Counted from the stretch's first letter, positions 1 through 6,815 are shown. The stretch: 15,681 nucleotides of DNA from an uncultured Ruminococcus sp. (GCA_937942105.1 CALDFS010000300.1:1-15681), one strand, 5' to 3'. Notes: generated by a model not told the origin, from the sequence alone. Numbers and translations are program-made.

Positions 1-288
1 CACGGCTTCATCGCTTGTGGCAATGTACACCGCAATCAGCGTTCCCAAGCTTACAAGCCTTCCGGAATACAGGTTCGAGACAGCAACCGAGAATCCGCAC
101 TGCGGAATACATCCGAATAGCGCCCCGCCGACAGGACCGAAAGGTCCAAGCCTGCGCAGAGAGTTTGCAAGCTTGTCCGAAGCCTTGTGCTCCAAATATT
201 CTATAAGAAGATAGACCGCAAATAAAAACGGCAGCATTTTCGCCGTGTCTATAAGCGCGTCAAGAATGATATCCAAAACAGCTTCCAT
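1..288 (-). CDS. ArsP_2-like putative heavy-metal exporter, N-terminal part (cut by window edge)
   Basis: The minus-strand frame is open from an ATG at 288 to the window edge (96 codons), so the C-terminal part lies outside. The start has a good AAAGGA ribosome site about 7 nt upstream. Residues about 14-30 form a hydrophobic segment. The later stretch includes PQCGFSVA and IAVYIATSDEAV, which I recognise as the signature of the ArsP_2 / putative 10-TM heavy-metal exporter family (integral membrane, sometimes annotated as arsenic efflux or manganese transporter). The substrate cannot be told from sequence. The Cys in PQCGFS and the acidic SDEA stretch are plausible ion-handling residues (inference). 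The gene is transcribed from its own promoter at 486-514 through a highly structured leader and is divergent from maf. Confidence 0.8.
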   Translation of the reverse strand, partial: MEAVLDIILDALIDTAKMLPFLFAVYLLIEYLEHKASDKLANSLRRLGPFGPVGGALFGCIPQCGFSVAVSNLYSGRLVSLGTLIAVYIATSDEAV

Positions 289-305
289 TTTGTTTCCTTT
301 CATAT

Positions 306-468
306 ATGGTACGTTGACACTATCGCTCCATGCCCGTCTTGCGGCTGATTTTCCGTATTTCCACGTTGCCGTTTCTTGCGGTACACGAGTACAGTCTGCG
401 AAACGTCGCCTTGAAATACGGAAAATCATCTCGCAATACGAACATTCCGGATAGTATCAACGCACCAT
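306..468 (-). promoter_or_regulatory. Long hairpin leader RNA upstream of the ArsP_2-like gene
   Basis: Nearly the whole 5' untranslated region of the transporter folds on itself in the minus-strand RNA. Bases 468-450 pair with 324-306 (19 bp without mismatch, two G-U pairs). Bases 445-432 pair with 343-330 (one mismatch, two G-U pairs), and 428-413 pair with 346-361 (16 perfect pairs). The top (about 412-362) is looser, with a GUAC/GUAC tip. The paired differences are G-U in the minus-strand RNA but would be A-C mismatches in plus-strand RNA, so selection on the transporter transcript is likely. The hairpin ends about 5 nt before the ribosome site. It matches no riboswitch I know; a MITE-like insertion is the alternative. 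Confidence 0.75.
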
Positions 469-485
469 TGTGATTTGCCGAATAA

Positions 486-514
486 AGTATAGCACTTGTT
501 AAGCGGAACGTCAA
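486..514 (-). promoter_or_regulatory. Sigma-A promoter of the ArsP_2-like gene
   Basis: On the minus strand TTGACG (514-509) and TATACT (491-486) are separated by exactly 17 bp. The predicted transcript starts near 479, just before the long hairpin, giving a leader of about 190 nt. Confidence 0.8.
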
Positions 515-537
515 GAGAAAAGCGTCGTGTAAAGTGG

Positions 538-566
538 TTGATTTTCTTTTAAGTATGTGCTAAAAT
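538..566 (+). promoter_or_regulatory. Sigma-A promoter of the maf operon
   Basis: TTGATT (538-543), a 17-bp spacer and TAAAAT (561-566), with TGC just before the -10 (extended -10). It lies back to back with the divergent promoter at 486-514. The maf start at 611 has AAGGA at 596-600. Confidence 0.75.
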
Positions 567-610
567 ATTTTCAGGGATATAACTACTATATAAAAAAGGA
601 TTGACCTGAT

Positions 611-1186
611 ATGCCTGATATAAACTACGTTTTAGCCTCGAAATCCCCCCGCCGCGCCGAGCTTATGCGCTATATCGCCCCGGATTTTGAAATACTTCCA
701 GCCGAATGCGGCGAAAACCCGCCTGATGGGATAGAAGCGGACGAGGTTCCGGAATTCTTAGCGGTGCAAAAGGCGCTGGACGTCTCAAAAAAGCGCCCCG
801 ATTCGCTTGTTATCGGGTGCGATACGGTCGTTATCCTTAACGGCGAAATCATGGGCAAGCCCAAGGATTTGGAGGACGCTTTTCGTATGCTCAAAGCCCT
901 TTCCGGCAGGGTTCATACCGTTGTAAGCGGGGTATGCCTGTGCTATAAGGGTAAAACGCTTTCGTTTACGCAGAAAACCGCAGTTGAATTCTACCAGTTA
1001 TCTGATGAGGATATTCTTGACTACGTCCGCCAATCAAATCCGCTCGACAAGGCGGGCGCTTATGGAATTCAGGATAAAGGCGGGCTGTTCGTTAAGGAGA
1101 TTTCCGGCGATTATTACAACGTCGTCGGTCTGCCGCTTGCACGGCTGAATCTCGAAATAAAAAAGCTTGTTCGGCTGTTGGGCTGA
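611..1186 (+). CDS. maf: Maf family nucleotide pyrophosphatase
   Basis: A 191-residue cytoplasmic protein of normal length for the family. Maf proteins hydrolyse the alpha-beta bond of non-canonical or damaged (d)NTPs to monophosphates and are linked to septum formation and house-cleaning. Visible signatures are LASKSPRRAELM at residues 8-19 (substrate-binding SPRR), GCDTVV near 69-74, GKP near 82-84, the GRVHTVVSGV block near 99-108 and DKAGAYGIQDKGG with GDYYNVVGLP near the C-terminus. The DKAGAYGIQ form fits the YhdE-type dTTP/UTP pyrophosphatases. It is the first gene of an operon, with the next start 14 nt after its stop. Confidence 0.95.
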   Translation: MPDINYVLASKSPRRAELMRYIAPDFEILPAECGENPPDGIEADEVPEFLAVQKALDVSKKRPDSLVIGCDTVVILNGEIMGKPKDLEDAFRMLKALSGRVHTVVSGVCLCYKGKTLSFTQKTAVEFYQLSDEDILDYVRQSNPLDKAGAYGIQDKGGLFVKEISGDYYNVVGLPLARLNLEIKKLVRLLG

Positions 1187-1200
1187 GAAAGGAGCCTGCC

Positions 1201-1521
1201 ATGGGGCTGTTCGCAAAAAAGAAAAAGGATAAATACGCTCTGACTAAAAAGGAGCTTTTAAGGTTCAGCGGCAAGCCGCTTCAATACGCCGTAGAACGGG
1301 TGGACGGCGTTGAAAAGGTGCTCGGCAAAAACGGCGGAATCATTGTTTTGGATGATGTTATAGTCGTTATGTGCGAGGCGCACGAGGTCTTTCGCTGTCG
1401 GATAAAGGATTCCGCAGTTGCAGAGCTTTTAAGCGGCAACGGCGTTGAAATCAGCGGGATTGACGATTATACCGGCGAAAAGCGGTATGTCGTCGCTCAC
1501 TACTCATACTATCGCAAATAG
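1201..1521 (+). CDS. Conserved-looking small protein of unknown function
   Basis: A 106-residue protein that I do not recognise. It starts at an ATG with GAAAGGAG 7 nt upstream, 14 nt after maf, and ends 14 nt before the lipid kinase, so it is clearly co-transcribed. The N-terminus is very basic (K/R-rich over residues 5-22). The rest has the alternating hydrophobic pattern of a small beta-rich domain, including GGIIVLDDVIVVMC at about 45-58 and a YVVAHYSYY end. There is no signal peptide, membrane helix or catalytic motif. Codon use matches its neighbours. Its place in the operon suggests a housekeeping-linked role but gives no function. Confidence 0.8.
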   Translation: MGLFAKKKKDKYALTKKELLRFSGKPLQYAVERVDGVEKVLGKNGGIIVLDDVIVVMCEAHEVFRCRIKDSAVAELLSGNGVEISGIDDYTGEKRYVVAHYSYYRK

Positions 1522-1535
1522 GTCGGGGTGATATC

Positions 1536-2435
1536 ATGAACAAAAAGCTGTTATTTGTCTATAACCCACTTTCCGGCAAGCAGGCGGTTTCACGCAAGCT
1601 TTCATCTATTGTGGATATCTTCGCCGCCGATGGGTATGATGTTACCTGCCACCCAACCCAGGCAAGGCTTGACTGCATGGAGACTATAGCGGAGCAAGCC
1701 AATCTTTACGATAAAATAGTAGTATCAGGCGGAGACGGCACACTTAACGAAGCCGTTAACGGCTATATGCAGGCGGGCTGCAAAAAGCCGATGGGATATA
1801 TACCCTTCGGCTCGACCAACGACTTTTCGCACTCCACCGGAATCCCCATACAGCCGCTGAAGGCTGCGCAGACCGTTATAGACGGCGAGCCGATGGAATG
1901 TGACTTGGGCAGCTTCAACGGCAGGTATTTCACCTATGTTGCAGGCTTCGGAACGCTTGCGGAAGTCTCGTACAGCACCCCGCAGGACGTTAAGAATGCC
2001 CTTGGCTTTTCGGCATATATCCTGGAAGGGCTTTCCGCCCTTACCACCATGGAATCATTCAATTTAAGCTATGAATCCGCCGAGCGGTGCGGTGAAGGCG
2101 AATATCTTTTGGGACTTGTAACCAACACCCTTCACGTTGCGGGCTTTAAGAATATCCTTTCGGATGACGTGCTGCTGAACGACGGTCTGTTCGAGGTGCT
2201 GCTGCTAAAGAAGCCCAAGAACGCCGCCGACCTGCAAAGGATCATCTCGGGCGTTCTCAGCCGCAATTTCGATAACGACTGTATCGAGTGCTTCAAGACC
2301 TCAAAAATAACTGTCACAGCAAAGGACAAGCCGCTTTCCTGGACGTTGGACGGCGAAAACGGCGGCGAACACCTCGTCTCAGAAATTAGAATACATGAGC
2401 GTGCATTGAATATAATGACAAAAAAGCATAAATGA
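1536..2435 (+). CDS. Diacylglycerol kinase-family lipid kinase (YegS/DgkB type)
   Basis: A 299-residue protein with the full-length architecture of the DAGK catalytic / NAD-kinase-like superfamily. NPLSGK lies at 10-15, the nucleotide-binding GGDGTLNEAVNG at 65-76, PFGSTNDFS at 90-98, and the C-terminal beta-sandwich carries DGLFEVLLL and LDGENGGE. Members phosphorylate diacylglycerol or related lipids with ATP at the inner membrane face; in Firmicutes DgkB recycles diacylglycerol released during lipoteichoic acid synthesis. It is the third gene of the maf operon and is followed by a terminator. The next operon encodes lipid acyltransferases and glycosyltransferases, so a shared lipid theme is plausible, but these are separate transcription units. 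The exact lipid substrate is unknown. Confidence 0.92.
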   Translation: MNKKLLFVYNPLSGKQAVSRKLSSIVDIFAADGYDVTCHPTQARLDCMETIAEQANLYDKIVVSGGDGTLNEAVNGYMQAGCKKPMGYIPFGSTNDFSHSTGIPIQPLKAAQTVIDGEPMECDLGSFNGRYFTYVAGFGTLAEVSYSTPQDVKNALGFSAYILEGLSALTTMESFNLSYESAERCGEGEYLLGLVTNTLHVAGFKNILSDDVLLNDGLFEVLLLKKPKNAADLQRIISGVLSRNFDNDCIECFKTSKITVTAKDKPLSWTLDGENGGEHLVSEIRIHERALNIMTKKHK

Positions 2436-2437
2436 TT

Positions 2438-2477
2438 TTGTCAGCCAAAGCCATTCGGCGGCGGCTGACAATTTTTT
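2438..2477 (+). terminator. Rho-independent terminator of the maf operon
   Basis: The stem TTGTCAGCC (2438-2446) pairs with GGCTGACAA (2463-2471), with a 16-nt loop, and is followed by a T-run to 2477. It lies directly after the lipid kinase stop. Confidence 0.88.
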
Positions 2478-2551
2478 GCACATTTATCCTTTATAATAAC
2501 TTAACCGTTGAAAAAATTCTATCAAAATTTTGGCGGCATTCGCCCTATTAA

Positions 2552-2580
2552 TTGAGGTTTAGTTGAGATTGCCATATTAT
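2552..2580 (+). promoter_or_regulatory. Probable promoter of the acyltransferase-GT8 operon
   Basis: TTGAGG (2552-2557), a 17-bp spacer and TATTAT (2575-2580) in an AT-rich stretch. A second -10 register, TATAAT at 2578-2583, overlaps. The predicted start near 2587 leaves a leader of about 100 nt. Confidence 0.6.
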
Positions 2581-2608
2581 AATAATCTAAAATGGGGAAA
2601 ATAGGAGT

Positions 2609-2679
2609 GTGCGCAGGTAATATCCTTGATAACAGCTGCCCATAGCGGCGGAGCTTTTTTGAATGATATCCCTGCGCGC
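2609..2679 (+). promoter_or_regulatory. Structured leader RNA before the acyltransferase-GT8 operon
   Basis: GTGCGCAGG (2609-2617) with ATATC (2620-2624) pairs with GATAT (2665-2669) and CCTGCGCGC (2671-2679), a closing helix with a small bulge. Inside, AGCT plus GCC (2634-2640) can pair with GGC and AGCT (2647-2655), followed by a run of Ts to 2660 that resembles a weak attenuator. The helix ends 11 nt before the ATG at 2691, which has no visible ribosome site of its own. No known riboswitch family is recognised. Confidence 0.45.
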
Positions 2680-2690
2680 CGTCAGAACAT

Positions 2691-3464
2691 ATGTCAAAAA
2701 AAGTTCAGTATTACTCCTCCTTTTCGGAGGATGTTGTAAGCTCGGAAAATCAATCAGCCCGCGTTCCTGATGGATATGAATGGATACGCCCGGGGATTAA
2801 GGCAAAAATATCCTCTGCGCTGACATACTCGGCAGCTGTCGCCCTGGGATGGATATGGTGCAAGGCTTCGCTTGGGATATCATACAAAAACAGAAAGGCT
2901 GTAAGCACCGCTAAGGATGGCTGCTTTATCTATTGCAACCACACCCAGCCGTTCGGCGATGTTGTTCTGCCGGCGTTTCTGAGCCTTAAAAAGCGGGTCT
3001 ATACCATTGTCAGCCCGGCGAATCTGGGAATACCGGTTATCGGCAGAATCCTGCCGGCGCTGGGCGCTCTGCCCATACCTGATGGGCTTGGGCAGATGAA
3101 AAGCTTTTTAAATGCGGTGAGCAAAAGGGCGTCCGGCAAAAACTGCGTTGTAATCTACCCCGAAGCGCACGTATGGCCGTATTACACCAAAATTCGCCCG
3201 TTTGAGGATACCTCATTCCGCTTCCCGGTTGAGCTTGACAAGCCCGCCTTCGCCATGACGGTAACCTATCAGAAGCGAAGCTTCGGAATCCGCCCAAAGG
3301 CGACAATATATCTGGACGGACCGTTTTACCCCAACAAAGCCCTAAGCCCCAAGCAGCGCCGCGCAGAGCTGTGCAATCGCATAAAAGGCGCGATGGAGGA
3401 AAGAAGCAAGCTGAGTACTTACGAATATATAAAGTACATTAAGAAAGGAGACGAAACGGCATGA
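2691..3464 (+). CDS. PlsC-like lysophospholipid acyltransferase
   Basis: A 257-residue membrane-associated acyltransferase of the LPLAT/AGPAT family, expected to transfer an acyl chain to a glycerophosphate or sugar hydroxyl. The catalytic block is CNHTQPFGD at 82-90; the His-Asp spacing is H-x5-D rather than the usual H-x4-D. The second block is VIYPEAH at 154-160. A hydrophobic segment at about 42-58 may anchor it. The chosen ATG at 2691 is the first possible in-frame start (a stop lies at 2664-2666) but lacks a Shine-Dalgarno sequence. A short out-of-frame ORF at 2663-2770 does have GGCGGAG upstream and overlaps it, so translation may be coupled. The stop overlaps the next start (ATGA). 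Confidence 0.85.
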   Translation: MSKKVQYYSSFSEDVVSSENQSARVPDGYEWIRPGIKAKISSALTYSAAVALGWIWCKASLGISYKNRKAVSTAKDGCFIYCNHTQPFGDVVLPAFLSLKKRVYTIVSPANLGIPVIGRILPALGALPIPDGLGQMKSFLNAVSKRASGKNCVVIYPEAHVWPYYTKIRPFEDTSFRFPVELDKPAFAMTVTYQKRSFGIRPKATIYLDGPFYPNKALSPKQRRAELCNRIKGAMEERSKLSTYEYIKYIKKGDETA

Positions 3465-4312
3465 ATATTTTATACTGCGGAGACAAACACATTGAAGACG
3501 GTCTTATTATTTCTGTGCTTTCGCTTACGGAGCATGTCGGCGAGCCGCTCAATATCTATGTTATGACTGTGGACCTCACCTGCGGGCAGTATGATCTTGA
3601 GCCTGTATCAGACGGCGTTATAAGCTATCTTGACAGAACCGTTGCCGAAAGAACCGGCGGAAGCGTTAAAAAGCTTGACGTTACCGATATCTTCATGCGT
3701 GAGCTTCCCGCTGCGAATATGGAGACTCGTTTTACTCCCTGCTGTATGCTCCGCCTTTTTGCGGATGAAATTCCCGAAATCCCCGAAAGAGTGCTTTACC
3801 TTGACAATGACGTTGTTGCAAGAATGGATATTTCCGAATTCTACTATCAGAATATAGACGCTTATGAGCTTGCAGGGGTATTGGATTACTACGGCAGATG
3901 GTTCTTCCGCAAAAATATCTTTAAGATGGACTACCTCAATTCAGGCGTTCTGCTTTTAAATATGCGCAGAATACGCGAAAGCGGGCTTTTTAAATGTTGC
4001 CGCAGGATGTGCGTAAGCGAGAAGATGTTCATGCCCGACCAGTCGGCTATAAACAAGCTTGCCAATAAGAAAATAATCCGCGACCGCCGCTATAACGAAC
4101 AGCGCAGGCTTCACAAAAACACCGTGATGCAGCACTTTACAACCAGCTTCAGGCTGTTCCCGTGGTTCCATTCCTTAACGGTGAAGCCATGGCAGATAGA
4201 GCGGGTGCATGAAATCCTGAAAATATTTGAATATGACGGTCTTTTTGCGCAGTACCGCGCCGCCATAGAAATTATCGCAAAAGAAAATGACGAATGTGAG
4301 ACAAATGCATGA
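3461..4312 (+). CDS. Glycosyltransferase family 8 protein (first of two)
   Basis: A 283-residue retaining GT-A fold glycosyltransferase of family GT8. Members use UDP-glucose or UDP-galactose (or similar) and build LPS, glycan or glycolipid alpha-linkages. The metal-binding DxD motif is seen as YLDNDVV at 113-119, followed by YLNSGVLLLN at 158-167 and MPDQSAIN at 191-198, which are family landmarks. The N-terminus starts directly with a beta-strand (MNILYCGD). There is no signal peptide or TM segment, so it is a cytoplasmic or peripheral enzyme. It overlaps the acyltransferase upstream and the second GT8 downstream by 4 bp each, indicating coupled translation. The acceptor is unknown; the neighbours suggest a lipid. 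Confidence 0.9.
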   Translation: MNILYCGDKHIEDGLIISVLSLTEHVGEPLNIYVMTVDLTCGQYDLEPVSDGVISYLDRTVAERTGGSVKKLDVTDIFMRELPAANMETRFTPCCMLRLFADEIPEIPERVLYLDNDVVARMDISEFYYQNIDAYELAGVLDYYGRWFFRKNIFKMDYLNSGVLLLNMRRIRESGLFKCCRRMCVSEKMFMPDQSAINKLANKKIIRDRRYNEQRRLHKNTVMQHFTTSFRLFPWFHSLTVKPWQIERVHEILKIFEYDGLFAQYRAAIEIIAKENDECETNA

Positions 4313-5271
4313 ATTCAAACAGATTGATACCTATATTTTTCGCAATAGACAACGACTATGCCCCCTACCTAAGCGTTGCGATTGCCTCGCTGATTGAAAA
4401 CGCCTCGAAGGATTATGATTATAAAATACATATCATCCATCAGGAGCTGAGCGAGGAAAACAAGCGCCGCTTGGGCGGGCTTACGCGGGATGGCTTTGAA
4501 ATAATCTTTACCGAAATGGCAGACTGCTTAAGACCCATAACCGACCGCGTGGAAAACCACCTGCGCAAGGGGCAGTTCACCCTTACCATCTATTTCCGGC
4601 TGTTTCTGGCGGATATGTTCCCGCAGTACGACAAGGGAATATATTTAGACAGCGACATAGTTGTTCCCGGGGATATTTCAAAGCTGTATTCAACCGAGCT
4701 TCCGACCGACAAGGCATTTGCCGCCTGCTCCGACCTTTCGATTCAGAACATCCCCATCCTTGTAAACTACCTTGAAAACGCAGTAGGCGTTCCGCGAATG
4801 GATTATATAAATTCCGGGGTCTTAGTAATGAATTTCAGGTTCTTCCGCGAGCATGAATTTTCGCGCAGGTTTTTGGAGCTTTTGGATAAATGGCACTTCG
4901 ACAGCGTTGCGCCCGATCAGGATTACCTTAACGCCATGTGCGCGGGCAGAATAGTATATTTAAACAACAGCTGGGATGTTATGCCCCAAAAGTCGGGTGA
5001 GGAAATGAAGTCGCCCAACCTTATCCATTACAATCTGTTTGACAAGCCTTGGCGGGTAAGCGGGGTTCAGTATGAAAAATACTTCTGGGATTATGCCGAG
5101 CGCTCGGCGTACTATAATGATATCCTTAGCTTCAAGGAATCCTGCACAGATGATATGCTTGCAGAGGACAGGCAGGGGCTTGCAACGCTTATAGACCGCG
5201 CGGATAAGCTCGTCAGCGCGGACATCACCTTTAAAAAACTGAGCGAGAAGGGGGTAAAAATTAAGATATGA
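4309..5271 (+). CDS. Glycosyltransferase family 8 protein (second of two)
   Basis: A 320-residue GT8 enzyme, clearly distinct from its upstream neighbour. It has the typical PIFFAIDNDYAPYLSVAIASL start at 8-28, the DxD motif YLDSDIVVPGD at 112-122, MDYINSGVLVMN at 164-175, APDQDYLNAM at 201-210 and LIHYNLFDKPW at 238-248 with the metal- or UDP-contacting His. A C-terminal tail of about 70 residues follows the catalytic domain. Two successive GT8 enzymes suggest a two-sugar extension of one acceptor (inference). It overlaps both neighbours by 4 bp (ATGA). Donor and acceptor cannot be assigned from sequence. Confidence 0.93.
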   Translation: MNSNRLIPIFFAIDNDYAPYLSVAIASLIENASKDYDYKIHIIHQELSEENKRRLGGLTRDGFEIIFTEMADCLRPITDRVENHLRKGQFTLTIYFRLFLADMFPQYDKGIYLDSDIVVPGDISKLYSTELPTDKAFAACSDLSIQNIPILVNYLENAVGVPRMDYINSGVLVMNFRFFREHEFSRRFLELLDKWHFDSVAPDQDYLNAMCAGRIVYLNNSWDVMPQKSGEEMKSPNLIHYNLFDKPWRVSGVQYEKYFWDYAERSAYYNDILSFKESCTDDMLAEDRQGLATLIDRADKLVSADITFKKLSEKGVKIKI

Positions 5272-6122
5272 TAATCGGGGGAGATAAAAAACCGGTAATA
5301 GAAAACATCAAAGCGGCTTTGCGGGATGGGGACTACAGCCGCAAGGCAGAGCTTGGCGACCCTAAGCTTTCCGCACAGGAGCGCACGGCGGTATGCTTCG
5401 GATTCATCAAAAAAAGAAGAACGCTGAAATACAAGCTTTCCAACAGAATCGCAAGGACGATTGAAAACATAGTCGGCAGGGCAATCAACCGCGATACCGA
5501 GATTGTGGGCATGGAAAACATCAAATCAATAAAGGGCGGAGCGATTGTTACCAGCAACCACTTCAACCCGCTTGACAGCACCATAATCCGCAAGCTGGCA
5601 ACAAAAACAAGGCGCAGAAGGCTTTTCATCGTCAGTCAGGACACCAATTTTGCCGCACCCGGCTTTCTGGGATTTTTGCTATACAATGCCGACACCATAC
5701 CCATAACTCAGGACCCGCACTACCAGAAAAACGCATTCATCCCGCTTCTTAAAAGGCTTTTCAGGCGCAGGCAGTGGGTACTGATTTATCCCGAGCAGGA
5801 AATGTGGTTCAACTACCGCAAGCCGCGCCCGCCCAAGCGCGGAGCTTACTATTTTGCGGCGAAGTGCAGCGTTCCGGTGATATCCTGCTTTACCGAGATG
5901 ATAACGTTGGATGAGAAGGATAACGAGCAGTTCAAAAAAGTAAGGTATATTCTGCACGTTCTGCCGCCGATTTACCCCGAAAAGGGCTTGACGGTGCGGG
6001 AGAACAGCGTTAAGATGATGGAGCGGGATTATGAGCAGAAAAAGCGGGCGTACGAGCAAGCTTATGGCAAGCCGCTGACTTATGAGTTCAGCAAGAGCGA
6101 TATTGCGGGGTTTGTGGGGTGA
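5268..6122 (+). CDS. PlsC-like lysophospholipid acyltransferase (second in operon)
   Basis: A 284-residue LPLAT/AGPAT-family acyltransferase. The canonical H-x4-D catalytic motif is SNHFNPLD at 96-103, and IYPEQEMW at 173-180 with NYRKPRPPKRGAYYFA following are typical glycerol-3-phosphate or lipid acyltransferase blocks. A basic N-terminal extension of about 75 residues precedes the domain, rich in Lys/Arg around 48-72, as expected for a peripheral membrane protein. The start overlaps the GT8 stop by 4 bp, and a strong terminator follows, so it closes the operon. It shares overall fold with the acyltransferase at 2691-3464 but is diverged and has the standard motif, so the two probably acylate different substrates. 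Confidence 0.92.
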   Translation: MIIGGDKKPVIENIKAALRDGDYSRKAELGDPKLSAQERTAVCFGFIKKRRTLKYKLSNRIARTIENIVGRAINRDTEIVGMENIKSIKGGAIVTSNHFNPLDSTIIRKLATKTRRRRLFIVSQDTNFAAPGFLGFLLYNADTIPITQDPHYQKNAFIPLLKRLFRRRQWVLIYPEQEMWFNYRKPRPPKRGAYYFAAKCSVPVISCFTEMITLDEKDNEQFKKVRYILHVLPPIYPEKGLTVRENSVKMMERDYEQKKRAYEQAYGKPLTYEFSKSDIAGFVG

Positions 6123-6149
6123 CAGCTCGCGATAGTGAATATAAAAATT

Positions 6150-6189
6150 AAAAGCTTTAAAGCCGAATGGTCGACTTTAAAGCTTTTTT
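6150..6189. terminator. Bidirectional terminator between convergent operons
   Basis: The 13-bp stem AAAAGCTTTAAAG (6150-6162) pairs with CTTTAAAGCTTTT (6175-6187), with an inner CGA/TCG pair block around an ATGG loop. Ts follow on the plus strand, and on the minus strand the stem is followed by TTAATTTTT. It can stop both the acyltransferase operon and the rlmH-side genes. Confidence 0.88.
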
Positions 6190-6214
6190 GGTTTTGGTAT
6201 TTGAGCGCAGGGTG

Positions 6215-6256
6215 TTATGCTTGAATAATTATTATGAATGTCAAACAGTAATTCAT
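6215..6256. repeat. Diverged repeat Y, copy A
   Basis: TTATGCTTGA, then TGAATG, CAAACA and TAATT in order, matching 8895-8940 over most positions with one short gap. It borders the 3' end of the zinc-ribbon pseudogene, overlapping its stop. The other copy borders the repeated rlmH end. Confidence 0.5.
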
Positions 6257-6468
6257 AGACTCAAATCCGTGTTTATAATCAGCTTCTTACAAGAACTACA
6301 ATAATATGATTCAATTTTATGGGCGGTAAGTGTAGACTTAAACGGAAGCCTTACATTTTCAGACAAGATGTCTCGCTCTGTCCCGTCTTCTTTTCAATAT
6401 GGAACCCTATTCACCGCTGTGTACAATAAACCTTTTTTCATTTCGCATTTGCAATATGGACATTCCAT
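6253..6468 (-). pseudogene. Small zinc-ribbon protein gene broken by an in-frame TGA
   Basis: An ATG at 6468 with a very strong GGAGG site starts a 71-codon frame that begins MECPYCKCEMKKG and ends with YYCSSCKKLIIN. The paired CxxC knuckles and MxCPYC start match the small PF20097/DUF6487-type zinc-ribbon proteins as I remember them. Codon 25 (6394-6396) is TGA, right after VPY, where relatives tend to have Trp (TGG), so a single G-to-A change would explain it. The frame is open afterwards to a TGA at 6253-6255. UGA is clearly a stop elsewhere here and no Sec context is seen, so a nonsense pseudogene or sequencing error is most likely. It follows the two-TM gene downstream of rlmH. Confidence 0.7.
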
Positions 6469-6522
6469 AGCTTTAGCCTCCTCAATAAATTCCGATTTAT
6501 CTGAATAACAGTCCGAAATCCG

Positions 6523-6750
6523 TCAATCCTGTTTTTCCTCGGGAGTATCTTCTTTTTTCTTGAATTCAATTTTTGAAACAATGATACCTGTGCAGGTTAC
6601 AACCACAACACAGAGGAACATTCCAATTCCTATAGCACAGGCAGTGCCGTAATCCATGCCATTGAAGATACTTCCGCAGATGTCGGCAAATAGCGCTCCA
6701 ACGATTGCAAGAAAACAGCCCATTGCAAAATATAACCATATCTTTTTCAT
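6523..6750 (-). CDS. Small two-TM membrane protein of unknown function
   Basis: A 75-residue protein with two hydrophobic helices: about 4-22 (IWLYFAMGCFLAIVGALFA) and about 37-60 (ACAIGIGMFLCVVVVTCTGIIV). They are joined by a short loop with Asp/Asn, and a charged Lys/Glu tail (EFKKKEDTPEEKQD) is probably cytoplasmic. AAAGGAA lies 9 nt upstream of the ATG at 6750. A competing frame from 6754 lacks this amphipathic pattern and is rejected. It lies 32 bp after the rlmH stop and before the zinc-ribbon pseudogene, so it is part of the variable accessory set at the rlmH end. No family recognised. Confidence 0.7.
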   Translation of the reverse strand: MKKIWLYFAMGCFLAIVGALFADICGSIFNGMDYGTACAIGIGMFLCVVVVTCTGIIVSKIEFKKKEDTPEEKQD

Positions 6751-6777
6751 ACAATCACATTCCTTTGTTAAATTATC

Positions 6778-6815
6778 ATTATTTATTTGTGATACTTCCC
6801 ATTATTATTAATAGA
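6778..6815. repeat. 3' end of rlmH, copy A of a 38-bp direct repeat
   Basis: Covers the last codons of rlmH (INNNGKYHK, stop) plus 5 nt. It matches 8854-8891 at 34 of 38 positions in the same orientation, including an unbroken 21-base core around GGAAGTATCACAAATAAA. The rlmH 3' end is the known integration site of staphylococcal SCC elements. Confidence 0.75.

Noticed and set aside
320..514. 64-residue minus-strand ORF
   Set aside because: It starts upstream of the predicted transcription start and runs through the long hairpin; its apparent coding is a by-product of the inverted repeat.
5679..6059. 126-residue minus-strand ORF opposite the second acyltransferase
   Set aside because: Antisense shadow of a well-supported gene, no ribosome site or recognisable domain.
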